DNA of 64,000 nt from Lentisphaerota bacterium (GCA_017134815.1 CP071032.1:2290001-2354000), one strand, 5' to 3'; counted from the stretch's first letter, positions 54,016-63,512 are shown. The notes: generated by a model from the letters alone, not told the origin. Made by a program: numbers and translations.

Positions 54016-54104
54016 ATAATTAATAGCTTGTAAAACTTGCGAAAGGGGCTGCTGCCAATGAAGTATTTATTGTATTGAGAAAAAGCATTTGATAAAGGAA
54101 ACAT

Positions 54105-54539
54105 ATGATAGTACAAGATTTCAAAAAATACTCTTCTCCATATTTAAGGGGGGCATATAGATATGAAGGGTATATGATAAAGTACATGGAAATAGCAGAA
54201 AACAAAAAATCATTTGATGCCATTGTTGATATAAAAAAACACAGGTTCTGTACAATTGAAAAATTTCACCTGTCAGCGATAATGGCATCTATAGTAGTGC
54301 AGCAGTTAGGAGTAATTTATGTGTTTGCCTCTGAAAATGAGGAGAAAGTCAACGACATATACTATCTTAAAGAAAGTTGGAAATATAAAAGGCAAATTGA
54401 TTATACGTCTGGCATCTTATTTAAATTCAGAGACATCAAATCTCGCAAGTCAACTATGGGAGTTATCTTTGATTGCCATGTAGATATTAGCAATGGTGCT
54501 TTTGAAGGGCGGTGCAAAATTTTAAAACCTATTGTATAA
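54105..54539 (+). CDS. Hypothetical protein, possible hotdog fold
   Basis: A 144-residue soluble protein. 'FHLSAIMASIVVQQLGVIYVF' near residues 53-73 looks like the central helix of a hotdog fold, followed by several strands ('YTSGILFKFRDIK', 'MGVIFDCHVDISNGAFEGRCKIL'). This reading is tentative. AAGGAAA precedes the ATG. No catalytic residues assigned. Confidence 0.5.
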   Translation: MIVQDFKKYSSPYLRGAYRYEGYMIKYMEIAENKKSFDAIVDIKKHRFCTIEKFHLSAIMASIVVQQLGVIYVFASENEEKVNDIYYLKESWKYKRQIDYTSGILFKFRDIKSRKSTMGVIFDCHVDISNGAFEGRCKILKPIV

Positions 54540-54801
54540 TCTACTACTAGAATCTTTTAAATAATTTGACAGAGATATTCGCTTGAACACTATTTAAAAA
54601 TTATTGAAAATAATTTCAGCTTTTTGCTTATTTATTATCCTCAAACATATTGCTTAAAAATTAAAATATTCCAAAGCTTGGGTAATGTGTATCTAATAAG
54701 TACTCATGCATAATCAATGCGAAAATATGAGAAATTAACCAAATAAAAATAAACTCATATTTAAAAAGTAAAAATCTAATTTTTTCAAATCTGGAGTTTT
54801 T

Positions 54802-56238
54802 ATGTCAAAAGGAGTAATGATTCAAACTTTTCACTGGTATTCACCAAACGATGGAAATTTGTGGAACAAATGGGCGAATAGAGCCATTGGGTTAAAAGAT
54901 AAAGGCTTTACAGCCTTGTGGTTGCCACCAGCTTACAAGGGAATGGGCGGAGTCAATGATGTAGGTTATGGTGCATATGATTTATTTGATTGTGGAGAAT
55001 TTAACCAGAAGGGAAGTAAACGCACTAAATATGGGACGAAGAAGGATTACCAAAATTGTATAGACAAAACACATAAAGCTGGCTTACAGGTCTATGCCGA
55101 TGTTGTACTGAACCATAAGATGGGGGCTGATCATTCTCAATGGGTTGATGATGTTGTAATGGTCGACCCTTATGACCGAAATAGAACTATTGGCGATTAT
55201 CATGGTAGAGAACTATGGACCTATTACTCGTTCCCAGGACGTAATGACACCTATTCGAGCATGAAGTGGGAATGGTGGCATTTCGATGCCACCAAAGAAT
55301 ATGGGAATATTTACAAGCTTAAAGACAAACATTTTGAAACACACGTTGACCACGAAAATGTCAATTATGATTTTCTGATGGGTTGCGACTTAGACTTTGA
55401 CCATGAACATGTAAGGGGAGAGGTTCATTATTGGGGTAAGTGGTATCTCGATACGTTTGGAATAGACGGCTTTCGCATTGATGCTGTCAAACATATACGT
55501 TCAACCTTTTTCAAGTATTGGCTTGATGATATGAGGAACTATGTGCAAAAAGATCTATTTGCAGTAGGAGAGTACTGGTCATCAGATCTTAAGCGACTTC
55601 ACAGGTATATAGACGAAACTGAAGGCAGGATGCATCTATTTGATGTCCCATTGCATTACAATTTCCATTGGGCATCTAGAGCAGGAGCACATTATAATAT
55701 GGGCTCCATCCTTGAAAATACATTAGTTAAAGAGAATCCTTTATTAGCAGTAACAATTGTCGAAAATCATGACACACAACCCTTGCAGAGCTTAGAATCG
55801 CCGGTTGAAGCTTGGTTTAAACCATTGGCATACGCCATTATTATTCTAAGGAATGAAGGGTACCCATGTATTTTTGAAGCAGATTATTATGGTGCACACT
55901 ATCAAGATAAAGGACATGAAATCTGGATGGACTCACACCAATATATGATAGACTTGTTTATGGATGCAAGAAAAAAATATACTTTTGGTCAGTGTCGAGA
56001 CTATTTTGATCATTGGCATACTATCGGCTGGACATTCCAAGGAGATACTGACCATAAGAGTATGGCAGTACTCATGACAAATTCTCAAGATGACATTAAA
56101 TGGATGAAAACCGGAAAACCTAATTGCACATATTATGATATTACAGGCCATATGGCTGAAAATATTCAGGCTAATGAATGGGGATGGGGGCCATTTAAAA
56201 CTAAAGGTGGCAAGGTATCTGTTTGGGTGGAGTTATAA
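54802..56238 (+). CDS. amyA: Cytoplasmic alpha-amylase (GH13, AmyA-like)
   Basis: A 478-residue glycoside hydrolase of family 13, most like the intracellular GH13_5 amylases. Catalytic residues: nucleophile Asp227 in 'DGFRIDAVKH', acid/base Glu257 in 'VGEYW', and Asp324 in 'VENHDTQ'. 'YADVVLNHKMG' (98-108) is the first conserved region. There is no signal peptide. GGAG precedes the ATG by 7 bases. It would hydrolyse alpha-1,4-glucans or maltodextrins in the cytoplasm. A terminator follows. Confidence 0.95.
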   Translation: MSKGVMIQTFHWYSPNDGNLWNKWANRAIGLKDKGFTALWLPPAYKGMGGVNDVGYGAYDLFDCGEFNQKGSKRTKYGTKKDYQNCIDKTHKAGLQVYADVVLNHKMGADHSQWVDDVVMVDPYDRNRTIGDYHGRELWTYYSFPGRNDTYSSMKWEWWHFDATKEYGNIYKLKDKHFETHVDHENVNYDFLMGCDLDFDHEHVRGEVHYWGKWYLDTFGIDGFRIDAVKHIRSTFFKYWLDDMRNYVQKDLFAVGEYWSSDLKRLHRYIDETEGRMHLFDVPLHYNFHWASRAGAHYNMGSILENTLVKENPLLAVTIVENHDTQPLQSLESPVEAWFKPLAYAIIILRNEGYPCIFEADYYGAHYQDKGHEIWMDSHQYMIDLFMDARKKYTFGQCRDYFDHWHTIGWTFQGDTDHKSMAVLMTNSQDDIKWMKTGKPNCTYYDITGHMAENIQANEWGWGPFKTKGGKVSVWVEL

Positions 56239-56340
56239 TCATTAAAATGCTTGGACGCAGAGGCGGTAATAGTATTTACTTTCATAGATTTTAAAATGTC
56301 TAAATTTGAAGAATGTTTCCTCTCTCTCCTCCTTTTGCTG

Positions 56341-56370
56341 AAGCCTTCCGATTACCCCTTCGGAAGGCTT
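56341..56370. terminator. Terminator after the amylase gene
   Basis: AAGCCTTCCGA (56341-56351) pairs perfectly with TCGGAAGGCTT (56360-56370), loop of 8 bases, followed by TACTTTTT. An 11-base stem ahead of a broken T-run, about 100 bases after the amylase stop. Confidence 0.75.
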
Positions 56371-56384
56371 TACTTTTTAAAAGG

Positions 56385-56452
56385 AACGTCAGACGGTGTC
56401 AGATGGCAGCAGTTGGGAGCTCTAGCTGGGAGGATACAAGGAGGTTTTGTTT
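56385..56452 (+). repeat. Integrase-leader remnant at the right end
   Basis: AACGTCAGAC (56385-56394) and TGGGAGGATA (56427-56436) match the left integrase leader with identical 32-base spacing. A ribosome-site-like AGGAGG follows, but no integrase coding sequence remains. Confidence 0.55.
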
Positions 56453-56540
56453 TTTTACTGCAAAAAAACAATAAAATGCAATATGCGTAAGTGGCTAATT
56501 GATAAAACTATAAATAATATATGTCAGCAATATTATAGTT

Positions 56541-57002
56541 TTAACTTGCTTGCAGTATAAGCAGAATGCCTCCTGGAAGCAGAGTCCTGTGCACCTCGAT
56601 AATGTCTGAGGCTATTTCAGGCCAGAAGTAAACGGTTTCCATGGCAACTGCCAGCTCAAAATATTCATCAGGAAAAGGCAGCTTTGAAACGCTTCCGACC
56701 AGCAGGTCAACAGCTCCTTCCTCTACAGCCTGAGCATTAACTTCTCTGGTCAGCTCCACCATGTCGGGCGAATGATCAATTCCGGAAATCTTTGCAGCAG
56801 GATAGAGCTCATGCAATCTTTTTACAGCGTGTCCGCCGCCGCAGCCTATATCCAGAATATTAAGTTCGGGATTTATTTCCAGATTGCTCAAGCCCCATTC
56901 ACGAAGTGGTTCATGGTGCACATTCATTCTTTTGCCGACTTCAACACCGGCTTCCCCGACCGGATTACCGCACTGTTTGCGATGTTCTGAACGATCTGAC
57001 AT
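56541..57002 (-). pseudogene. N-terminal piece of the methyltransferase split by the island
   Basis: Encodes the first 150 residues of a class I SAM-dependent methyltransferase: motif I 'ILDIGCGGGHAVKRL' (about 49-63), then 'GIDHSPDMVEL' and 'LPFPDEYFELAVAMETVYFW'. After 'GGILLIL' it runs into the island and stops after three alien codons (Gln-Ala-Ser). The C-terminal 59 residues are at 40384. GAGAGG precedes the ATG at 57002. The truncated protein lacks the last strands of the fold and is probably inactive. Confidence 0.88.
56553..56572 (+). repeat. Right attachment site (attR)
   Basis: CAGTATAAGCA followed by GAATGCCTC. The right part is methyltransferase coding sequence and the left part is island DNA, the mirror of attL. 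Confidence 0.85.
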
Positions 57003-57109
57003 AAGCGACCTCTCAATTTAACAATATTTGTCTCTGCGACTATGTAAAAAATGAAATTCACAGCTATAATAATAACTTAACTTGATAGAATTTACAAGCG
57101 AATTAGCTA

Positions 57110-57889
57110 ATGGATATTATGGATATTACTGAAAGGCTTAAATCATTTTTTCATAACTACGTCGACGCCTATCTTACTGGAGATAAGTCGCTGGATCGTA
57201 ATATTATGCTCAAAAAACAGCATTCGCTGATGGTGCACCGTGAGTGCCGGGAACTGGCGGCGGCGGAAAACTTTTCTGAACATGAGACTGTATTGGCTGA
57301 AATTGCCGGCCTGTATCATGATATTGGTCGCTTTGAACAGCTTAAAAGATACAATACCCTGGTCGACTTTAAATCTGTCAACCATGGAGAATTCGGTGCG
57401 GATATTCTTGAAAAAGATAATATTCTGAACGAACTTGAGCCCGCTGATGCCGCCGCGGTTATCAATGCGGTCAGGTACCATAACAGCCGGGATATTCCGG
57501 ACCGGCTGACCGGCCTGTCGCGGTTTTTAACCAGAGTAGTCCGGGATGCGGATAAGCTTGATATTTACCGAGTGGTGATGGACTATTACCGCGAGGGTAA
57601 CTATGATAAGACGATACTGCTGAATCTGTCGGAAACTGCTATGGTCAGTCCGGCAGTATTCGAGGCAATCAAGGGACGTCAGAATCCGCTGATGAGTGAT
57701 ATGAAAACAATCACTGATTTCAAACTCAGCAAACTGTGCTGGTTTTATGATCTAAATTTTGATCATTCATTGCGTGAGATACGTAACCGCGGTATTGACA
57801 AAAAATTATTTGGATTGCTGCCGGAATTGCCGGAAATTAAAATCATACGCAGAGACGTTAATTCTTATATGGATGCCAGACTTGTTTGA
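57110..57889 (+). CDS. HD-domain phosphohydrolase
   Basis: A 259-residue protein with the HD signature 'AGLYHDIGRFEQ' (His70-Asp71) and the further metal residues 'HNSRDIP' and 'RDADKLD'. Members hydrolyse nucleotides or cyclic nucleotides, but this family type has no assigned substrate. ATG 57110 or 57119 are both possible; no strong ribosome site is seen. It is divergent from the methyltransferase and core in composition. Confidence 0.82.
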   Translation: MDIMDITERLKSFFHNYVDAYLTGDKSLDRNIMLKKQHSLMVHRECRELAAAENFSEHETVLAEIAGLYHDIGRFEQLKRYNTLVDFKSVNHGEFGADILEKDNILNELEPADAAAVINAVRYHNSRDIPDRLTGLSRFLTRVVRDADKLDIYRVVMDYYREGNYDKTILLNLSETAMVSPAVFEAIKGRQNPLMSDMKTITDFKLSKLCWFYDLNFDHSLREIRNRGIDKKLFGLLPELPEIKIIRRDVNSYMDARLV

Positions 57890-58128
57890 AATCAATTGCT
57901 TTTTACGGGAGATGAGGCAAAAAAAATTAGTTGTTTTTGCCCAGGGACAATATTGACAGTTGCTTTAAGCTTAAGTAGTGCTATAGTAAAAGTTTACTTT
58001 GAACAAATGGGATCCGGAAAGGCAAAAAGGCCTTACTGTCTCTTACCGAAATGGCTTTCAGAGGTCACGCGAGAGTCGCCGCTCATTAACATGCGACACA
58101 TTTGTTCTCATCAACCTTTCAGGTCAAT

Positions 58129-59703
58129 ATGAATCAAGAAAAATCAGAAATTATACAAAAAAAAGCAATAAAAACTAAAGAAAGCTGTTTGAACGGCTTT
58201 ACCGCCTTCGGGCTTGAAGATGAGATTTATGAGGGAGTTCTCGCTGCCGGCTTCAAAACCCCCAGTGAAATTCAGGAACAGGCTATTCCACCCGTATTAG
58301 AGGGCAGGGATGTTATCGCCCAGGCTCACACTGGAACCGGAAAAACCGCGGCATTCAGCTTGCCGGCCATGAGCAGGATGTATCTCGACCGTGGGGTTGA
58401 AATGCTGGTTCTCACTCCTACCCGTGAGCTTGCCATACAAGTAAGTGATGAAATTTACCGGCTCGGCAGATATGCCGGCGTTCGGACCGGTACAGTCTGT
58501 GGCGGACAGTCTTATCACCGCCAGATTACCATGATAAACCGCGGCATCAATGTTGTAGTTGCTACCCCCGGCAGAATGCTGGATCTGCTGACTTCTGGCA
58601 GTCTGAGCTATTTTGAGCCTTCAGTGGTGGTTCTTGACGAAGCTGATGAAATGCTTGATATGGGGTTTCTAGACGATATTAAGGAAATCTACAAATTTTT
58701 GCCGGATGAGCGTCAGAACCTGTTGTTTTCCGCTACCATGCCGCCGCAGATTACCAAACTGGCAAAGACTATTTTGAAAGACCCGGTCGTTATAAAAACA
58801 GTGCAGGATGACGGCTCTACCAACTCAGATATTGAACAGCAGTATTGTGTTATTGAAGAAAACGAGCGTGAAGATGCCATTATCCGGCTTATTGAGGATC
58901 AATGCCCGGCAAAAGCCATGCTTTTCTGCCGCACCCGGACTGAAGTTGACCGTTTGAGCTGTTCACTTGGAGCTCGCGGCTTCAATACCAAACCGCTGCA
59001 CGGCGATATGGAGCAGGCGCAGCGCAATGAGGTGATGCAAGGCTTCCGCAAGGGACTGATTGATATTCTGGTTGCGACAGACGTTGCTTCACGCGGGCTG
59101 GACGTCAGTGACGTTTCCCATGTTTTCAACTATCATATGCCTTTTGATACTAAAAGTTATATCCATCGTATCGGAAGAACCGGCAGAGCCGGCCAGAAGG
59201 GGATAGCCATTACTCTGGTAACTCCTCGTGAATATCGTCAGATGGGAAGAATTCGAAAGCAGACCGGAGCTGAAATTCGGCTCAGCTCAATTCCTACTCT
59301 CAAGGAAATGCGCCTGAATCGGGCAGCGCGTTTGAAGCAGGATTTATGTGAGCACAAGCCGCTTAAGGCTGCTGAAAAACTGATTCGCTCACTTGAGGAA
59401 ACCATGAGCACTGAGGAAATTGCACTTAAGCTGGCTTCCATGATACTGTCAGAACAGGCGGAAAGCGGGCCGGAATTCATTGGACTGAGCCGTTCAAGGC
59501 TGGAACGTATCATTGCTGATGAAAAACGTGACAGACGTCAGCGGCGAAAAGATAAATTCGCAAAGCGTTTCAAAGGTAAAAAACCGCCTCTTAAAGGCAG
59601 CGGAAAATCCGGCAGCAAAAATAACACTCCAGAACGCAAGAGCAGTTCCAAACCGCCGAAACCCAGAAAGAAAGCTGCTGGAAAAAGCAAAAAACGTAAA
59701 TAG
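58129..59703 (+). CDS. DEAD-box RNA helicase
   Basis: A 524-residue ATP-dependent RNA helicase. The Q motif is at about 24-50 ('FTAFGLEDEIYEG'). Motif I is 'AHTGTGKT' (66-73), motif II DEAD (170-173), motif III SAT (201-203), and the C-terminal motif is 'HRIGRTGRAG'. The last 60 residues are very Lys/Arg/Pro-rich, like CsdA/RhlE tails that bind RNA. ATG 58129 is chosen (AGG upstream). It probably helps ribosome assembly or mRNA decay, especially in the cold. The upstream gap is over 230 bases and may hold a structured leader. Confidence 0.95.
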   Translation: MNQEKSEIIQKKAIKTKESCLNGFTAFGLEDEIYEGVLAAGFKTPSEIQEQAIPPVLEGRDVIAQAHTGTGKTAAFSLPAMSRMYLDRGVEMLVLTPTRELAIQVSDEIYRLGRYAGVRTGTVCGGQSYHRQITMINRGINVVVATPGRMLDLLTSGSLSYFEPSVVVLDEADEMLDMGFLDDIKEIYKFLPDERQNLLFSATMPPQITKLAKTILKDPVVIKTVQDDGSTNSDIEQQYCVIEENEREDAIIRLIEDQCPAKAMLFCRTRTEVDRLSCSLGARGFNTKPLHGDMEQAQRNEVMQGFRKGLIDILVATDVASRGLDVSDVSHVFNYHMPFDTKSYIHRIGRTGRAGQKGIAITLVTPREYRQMGRIRKQTGAEIRLSSIPTLKEMRLNRAARLKQDLCEHKPLKAAEKLIRSLEETMSTEEIALKLASMILSEQAESGPEFIGLSRSRLERIIADEKRDRRQRRKDKFAKRFKGKKPPLKGSGKSGSKNNTPERKSSSKPPKPRKKAAGKSKKRK

Positions 59704-59767
59704 ATGCTGCTTCAATGTTCCGGCTTGAAAGTCAGTTGATATCTCACGATAATTAACGGAAAGTTAC

Positions 59768-59806
59768 ATGACTGCCTGTCGTTGCTGTGCAGCGGCTGAC
59801 AGTCAT
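59768..59806. terminator. Hairpin between convergent helicase and lipoprotein genes
   Basis: ATGACTG (59768-59774) pairs with CAGTCAT (59800-59806), with a GCTG/CAGC inner stem. A T-rich stretch follows on the plus strand (ATTTATT). A probable bidirectional terminator. Confidence 0.45.
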
Positions 59807-59854
59807 ATTTATTCCAGAAGACCTTTTATCTGAAGCTTTAGTGTTCAAGTTTAA

Positions 59855-60355
59855 TCAGCAGCCGTCTATTTCACGAATCAGTTTTTCAACCTTCTCCTTG
59901 TCTTTTTCGGGAATGACAGTGGCACTCAGATAAGAAACAAAGATAATAGTGTTATTATGCATCATTGCCCAGGCAATATTGCTGAGTTTCTGGTCGTCAA
60001 GATATTCAAAACGAATGCCGGAGTATTTTCCATTTGTGTATTTTCTGTCAGCAATAACACTGATATTCTGTTTTGCTATAAATATTTCCGGAAGATTGTT
60101 TATAAAATATCGCAGGGTTCTCTGGTTATTGAACTTATAAGAGCTTATCTGGATTACTCCCGGCAGGTTGTCGTTGCTTAACTGATAGCCGTTTTGGGCT
60201 TTTGCAACCTTCCATGCCGATGGAACTCTAAGATGCCAGTATTTTCCGGAAACTTCCTGTTGCTGCTGTTTCGGCGCTTGGCTGTGGCAGGAAAGCAATA
60301 TCACCGATAGAAAAAGCATTGCAATCCTGAAAAAATAATAACCTGAACCCCTCAT
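59855..60355 (-). CDS. Lipoprotein of unknown function
   Basis: A 166-residue protein with a signal segment and lipobox 'LLSC' (Cys23), a short Gln-rich linker, then a compact domain of about 130 residues with strands such as 'KYWHLRVPSAWKVAKAQNGYQL' and 'NNTIIFVSYLSATVIP'. This resembles small DUF1795/PsbP-like stress lipoprotein folds, but no firm assignment is possible. A single gene. Confidence 0.65.
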   Translation of the reverse strand: MRGSGYYFFRIAMLFLSVILLSCHSQAPKQQQQEVSGKYWHLRVPSAWKVAKAQNGYQLSNDNLPGVIQISSYKFNNQRTLRYFINNLPEIFIAKQNISVIADRKYTNGKYSGIRFEYLDDQKLSNIAWAMMHNNTIIFVSYLSATVIPEKDKEKVEKLIREIDGC

Positions 60356-60580
60356 TCGTCTACTCCTGAATAAAACTCCTGAAAATAAAAAACTGCTGTT
60401 GATTTTCTGATTTCACAGTTCTGCAGCTCTTCTAATAGTAATATAGCACAGGGTTGTCTGAATTGGAATAACGCTAATAAAAATTGTGGTAAGTTTAAAT
60501 GAAGCTTCTTATACTGCTGCAAAGCATGTTGCAGCTTCAGGCGCTGTTATAAAACAGTATGGTGTAATTTTAGAGTAATC

Positions 60581-60606
60581 TGGCGGCATTTCAGTAAATG
60601 CCGCCA
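60581..60606 (-). terminator. Terminator of the PEGA lipoprotein gene
   Basis: TGGCGGCATTT (60581-60591) pairs perfectly with AAATGCCGCCA (60596-60606) around CAGT. It lies 25 bases after the PEGA stop on the minus strand; the U-tract is weak. Confidence 0.65.
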
Positions 60607-60630
60607 AATGTACTGTCAAGGAACTATTGT

Positions 60631-61011
60631 TTACTTAGTACTTCCAGCTTTGGGCAGATCAGCGATATAAGCGCTGTCATATTTAAACATGGCTCCTGTA
60701 GCGTAATCGACAATCATAGTCGGCCACAGCAGAATATCCAGAACAAAGGGCCACCATTCGACATTTCTATTCATAAATACCGTGCCGTCATCATAACCTT
60801 CTTTTTTCAACTTGAGTGTGGTGTTTTTTCCACGTGGAAAAGTAATTTTGGCCGGTGTGACTCCGAGGTAGTTACCCTGGGCGTCATATATTTTGGCTTC
60901 CTGCGGTTTGCTGTCAATAGTGACTTCCTGGGTCGTCCCCACGAAAAGTGAACAGCATCCCGACATGAATAGAGCCAGAACCGGTGCCAGAAAATAATTA
61001 ATTTTTTTCAT
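60631..61011 (-). CDS. PEGA-domain lipoprotein
   Basis: A 126-residue lipoprotein; lipobox 'MSGC' (Cys19). The PEGA-type strand block 'VTIDSKPQEAKIYDAQGNYLGVTPAKITFPRG' spans about residues 30-61, followed by a hydrophobic segment 'WWPFVLDILLWPTMIVDYATG' (about 87-107). PEGA domains are thought to bind polysaccharide or cell wall at the surface. AGGGG precedes the ATG. Monocistronic. Confidence 0.8.
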   Translation of the reverse strand: MKKINYFLAPVLALFMSGCCSLFVGTTQEVTIDSKPQEAKIYDAQGNYLGVTPAKITFPRGKNTTLKLKKEGYDDGTVFMNRNVEWWPFVLDILLWPTMIVDYATGAMFKYDSAYIADLPKAGSTK

Positions 61012-61501
61012 AGTACTTAATCCCCTAAATACCTGTGGCCTGTTTTTTGCATTTCAGAAATGACTTTACAGGCATGTTATACGCAATTTACTTCAGCTGC
61101 ATTTGACTCCGCACTACCCGAACAGAGTCTGCAAATTATGAGACTAAATAAAATACTATATTTAGTATAGAATAGAAATACAAAAATCCTAACACAATTC
61201 TAATATTTGCAAATATTAGAAGCAGCTGTCGGATTTTTATAAAATTTCTTATTGTGAAAACAGGGGTGTAAGTAGGTTGTTCTCAGGTGTTTGCTAAAGC
61301 GAGTTAGCATATTGATTCTGAAAAGTATAAAAAATATTACTATTCAAGTGGAAAGAGCTCAATACGGCCCTTATGATAGATATTGGGTTTATTATAGAGG
61401 TAGCTACTCATTCATTTTTGAAGAAAGCCCAGAGCATTACTGTCAGCAAAAGTTTGGAGAGCCGGAAAACGTCAATCTTTAAACAACTTCTGGAGTGAAT
61501 A
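61012..61501. other. Gap before the CBM2 protein
   Basis: It contains the promoter side of the PEGA gene and an uncertain 63-codon frame from TTG 61291 to 61482. That frame has protein-like residues ('QYGPYDRYWVYYRGSYSF') but only a poor ribosome site, so it is not called as a gene. Nothing else was recognised. Confidence 0.4.
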
Positions 61502-63469
61502 ATGCTGAGGTATCTGCTTAGTTTTTCGTTGTTGCTCGGTATGGTAATGCCGGGTATGAAGGTGCTGGCTGCAGTGGAAGGGAGCAGCGTAAACAGTACA
61601 ACATCCAGTCTGGATCAAAGTAAGTTTGTTTTTTCCATGCGGGTTAGTACCCAGTGGGAAACCGGATACAACTTTGAAGCCTCACTGACAAATAACTCTT
61701 CCGAGACTGTCAAAAACTGGCAGGTTGAATTTGACTATCCCTATGTAGTTAATCAGGCCTGGAACGGTGTACTGGTGACCGGTGGCAATCATGTAGTGGT
61801 AAAAGCTCCGGCATGGAAGTCCGACATTGCTCCAGGAGAGACCGTGGATTTTGGCGGAGGTGGCACTTTTACTGCGAAACAGGACGATCCGCTTCCGACA
61901 AATGTTAAAATAAATGGTGAGGATGCTTCGGTTGATCCGAATCCGGATCCTGATCCGACACCGCAACCCGGCGGTTCAGTGACTATTCCTGCAGTGGATA
62001 AAGACGGTACTGCAATGCAGCTTGACCTGCAGTTGAATAAAGATACCGAGTTTGAATTCGGAGATGCTGATAAACAGTACACAGTTGAAACTAATAATCC
62101 GAAGATCCTGAATGTCAGCGTGGCGGACGGCAAGATGGTGCTGCGTGGACTGAAACCCGGCAGAGCAGCGCTGCGCATTAATAACGGTGCCCGTTTTATC
62201 GGGGTGAAAGTGCTGACAGCTGAGGGGAACGTTCCCGGTCTGCCTGACGACTACATTTCTATTGGTTCTGTTTCAGAGGATTCGCCTGCTGATCTGGGCT
62301 TCTGGGAAAAGTGGGGTGAAGGTTCTAAAGCCAAACGGGTTGACGTTCGCTATGTTTATCTTAATGGCGGCGCCGGCAAGAATAACTGGCGTACCTGGGG
62401 CAATAAGGATGGAGACCGTTGCTCTAGGTTTATCCAGAACAGCCTGCGGCTGGGTATGGTTCCTTTCTTTGTATGGTACAATATTCCGGACGGGGGCGAA
62501 AGCTATACTACTGACCTGGCCCATATTCAGAACCCTGAATATATGTTGAATTATTTTAAAGATCTGGTTTTCATGCTGAAAATGTGCAAGCAGTATGCCG
62601 GCAATGAAATGGTTGGTTTTGTTCTGGAGCCGGATTTTATCGGCTATATGGCGCAGAACAGTGGAAAAACCCCTGAACAGATTGACGCGCAAACCGAAAT
62701 GGCCTACGCCTCCGGTGCACTGGCAAAAGGGACTGACCCTGAATTTCCGGACAATTTGAATGGTCTGGTCAGGGCAATCAGCTACACATTCAAAAAATAT
62801 CTGCCGAATTCGTATATTGGCTGGCAGTTCAATTTATGGGCGGATCCCGCTGCCAACGTGTTCACCATGATTGTTGATCGCGGAAAAACTGAAGAGTTTG
62901 CCGGTAAAATAACAGATTATTATCTGGCAGCTGGAGTTAATGAGAATACCGACTTTGTCTCAATTGACAAATACGGCTACGATGCCGGAGGTGCCGGTAA
63001 TGGCTGGTTCTTTAACGCTGTCATGTGGATGAACTATCTGCGGTTCTGCGAGATAATGCACAATAAGACCGGCAAGGATGTTGTGCTGTGGCAGCTGCCG
63101 GTGGGGCATATCAACGGCTCAACTGCTGTATCGCCTTATACAGAACAGCGCTTTGCTGATCACAAAAACGTCGTCAAGGATTATGAGGACTCAGCGCCTG
63201 TATTCTTTCTTGGAGATACTTTTACCGCTCAAGGCAGCAAAATGGATGCGGCACACTTCATGCAGAGCGATTCAGACACTCATGTGACTGTCAGCGGCAG
63301 CAATATTACCTGGGGATCTCACATGGATAAAGCCAAAGCCGCAGGAATAAAAACCATTCTCTTTGGTGCCGGAGTCGGAGCCAGCACTGACGGTGTCGGT
63401 TCACCACCTACTGATCATTACTGGTGGATTACCAAAGTACAGGATTATTATAAATCAATCGGAAAATAA
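61502..63469 (+). CDS. Secreted CBM2 protein with unassigned catalytic-type domain
   Basis: A 655-residue exported protein. Signal peptide about 1-23. A cellulose-binding CBM2-type domain (about 35-145) shows the spaced Trp of the family ('QWETGYNFEASLTNNSSE', 'WQVEFDYPY', 'WNGVLVTGG', 'PAWKSDIAPGE'). A Pro/Asp linker (about 150-160) and a beta-rich module (about 165-245) follow. The last 400 residues look like a TIM-barrel enzyme, with 'GFVLEPDFIGYM' (possible catalytic Glu) and 'VVLWQLPVGHIN'. No glycoside hydrolase family could be assigned. A strong terminator follows. Confidence 0.75.
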   Translation: MLRYLLSFSLLLGMVMPGMKVLAAVEGSSVNSTTSSLDQSKFVFSMRVSTQWETGYNFEASLTNNSSETVKNWQVEFDYPYVVNQAWNGVLVTGGNHVVVKAPAWKSDIAPGETVDFGGGGTFTAKQDDPLPTNVKINGEDASVDPNPDPDPTPQPGGSVTIPAVDKDGTAMQLDLQLNKDTEFEFGDADKQYTVETNNPKILNVSVADGKMVLRGLKPGRAALRINNGARFIGVKVLTAEGNVPGLPDDYISIGSVSEDSPADLGFWEKWGEGSKAKRVDVRYVYLNGGAGKNNWRTWGNKDGDRCSRFIQNSLRLGMVPFFVWYNIPDGGESYTTDLAHIQNPEYMLNYFKDLVFMLKMCKQYAGNEMVGFVLEPDFIGYMAQNSGKTPEQIDAQTEMAYASGALAKGTDPEFPDNLNGLVRAISYTFKKYLPNSYIGWQFNLWADPAANVFTMIVDRGKTEEFAGKITDYYLAAGVNENTDFVSIDKYGYDAGGAGNGWFFNAVMWMNYLRFCEIMHNKTGKDVVLWQLPVGHINGSTAVSPYTEQRFADHKNVVKDYEDSAPVFFLGDTFTAQGSKMDAAHFMQSDSDTHVTVSGSNITWGSHMDKAKAAGIKTILFGAGVGASTDGVGSPPTDHYWWITKVQDYYKSIGK

Positions 63470-63512
63470 CTCTGCTCTACTCCATAAACGCAATACAACC
63501 TTAGACAGAGCT

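Larger units (their letters stand above)
40564..56572. mobile_element. 16-kb AT-rich genomic island integrated in a methyltransferase gene
   Basis: Bounded by 20-base imperfect direct repeats with an 11-base identical core. It carries a tyrosine integrase pseudogene next to the left end and accessory cargo (dGTPase, AbiE toxin-antitoxin, binding proteins, secreted proteins, amylase). It is visibly richer in A and T than the flanking core genes, and its codons favour A/T endings. No transfer, plasmid replication or phage structural gene was recognised, so how it moved is unknown. Confidence 0.85.

Noticed and set aside
56251-56490. 79-codon frame after the amylase
   Set aside because: It runs through the terminator hairpin and the integrase-leader remnant, has no ribosome site and no protein-like pattern.
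61291-61482. 63-codon frame before the CBM2 gene
   Set aside because: TTG start with a poor ribosome site and no recognised family; composition alone is not enough to call a gene.
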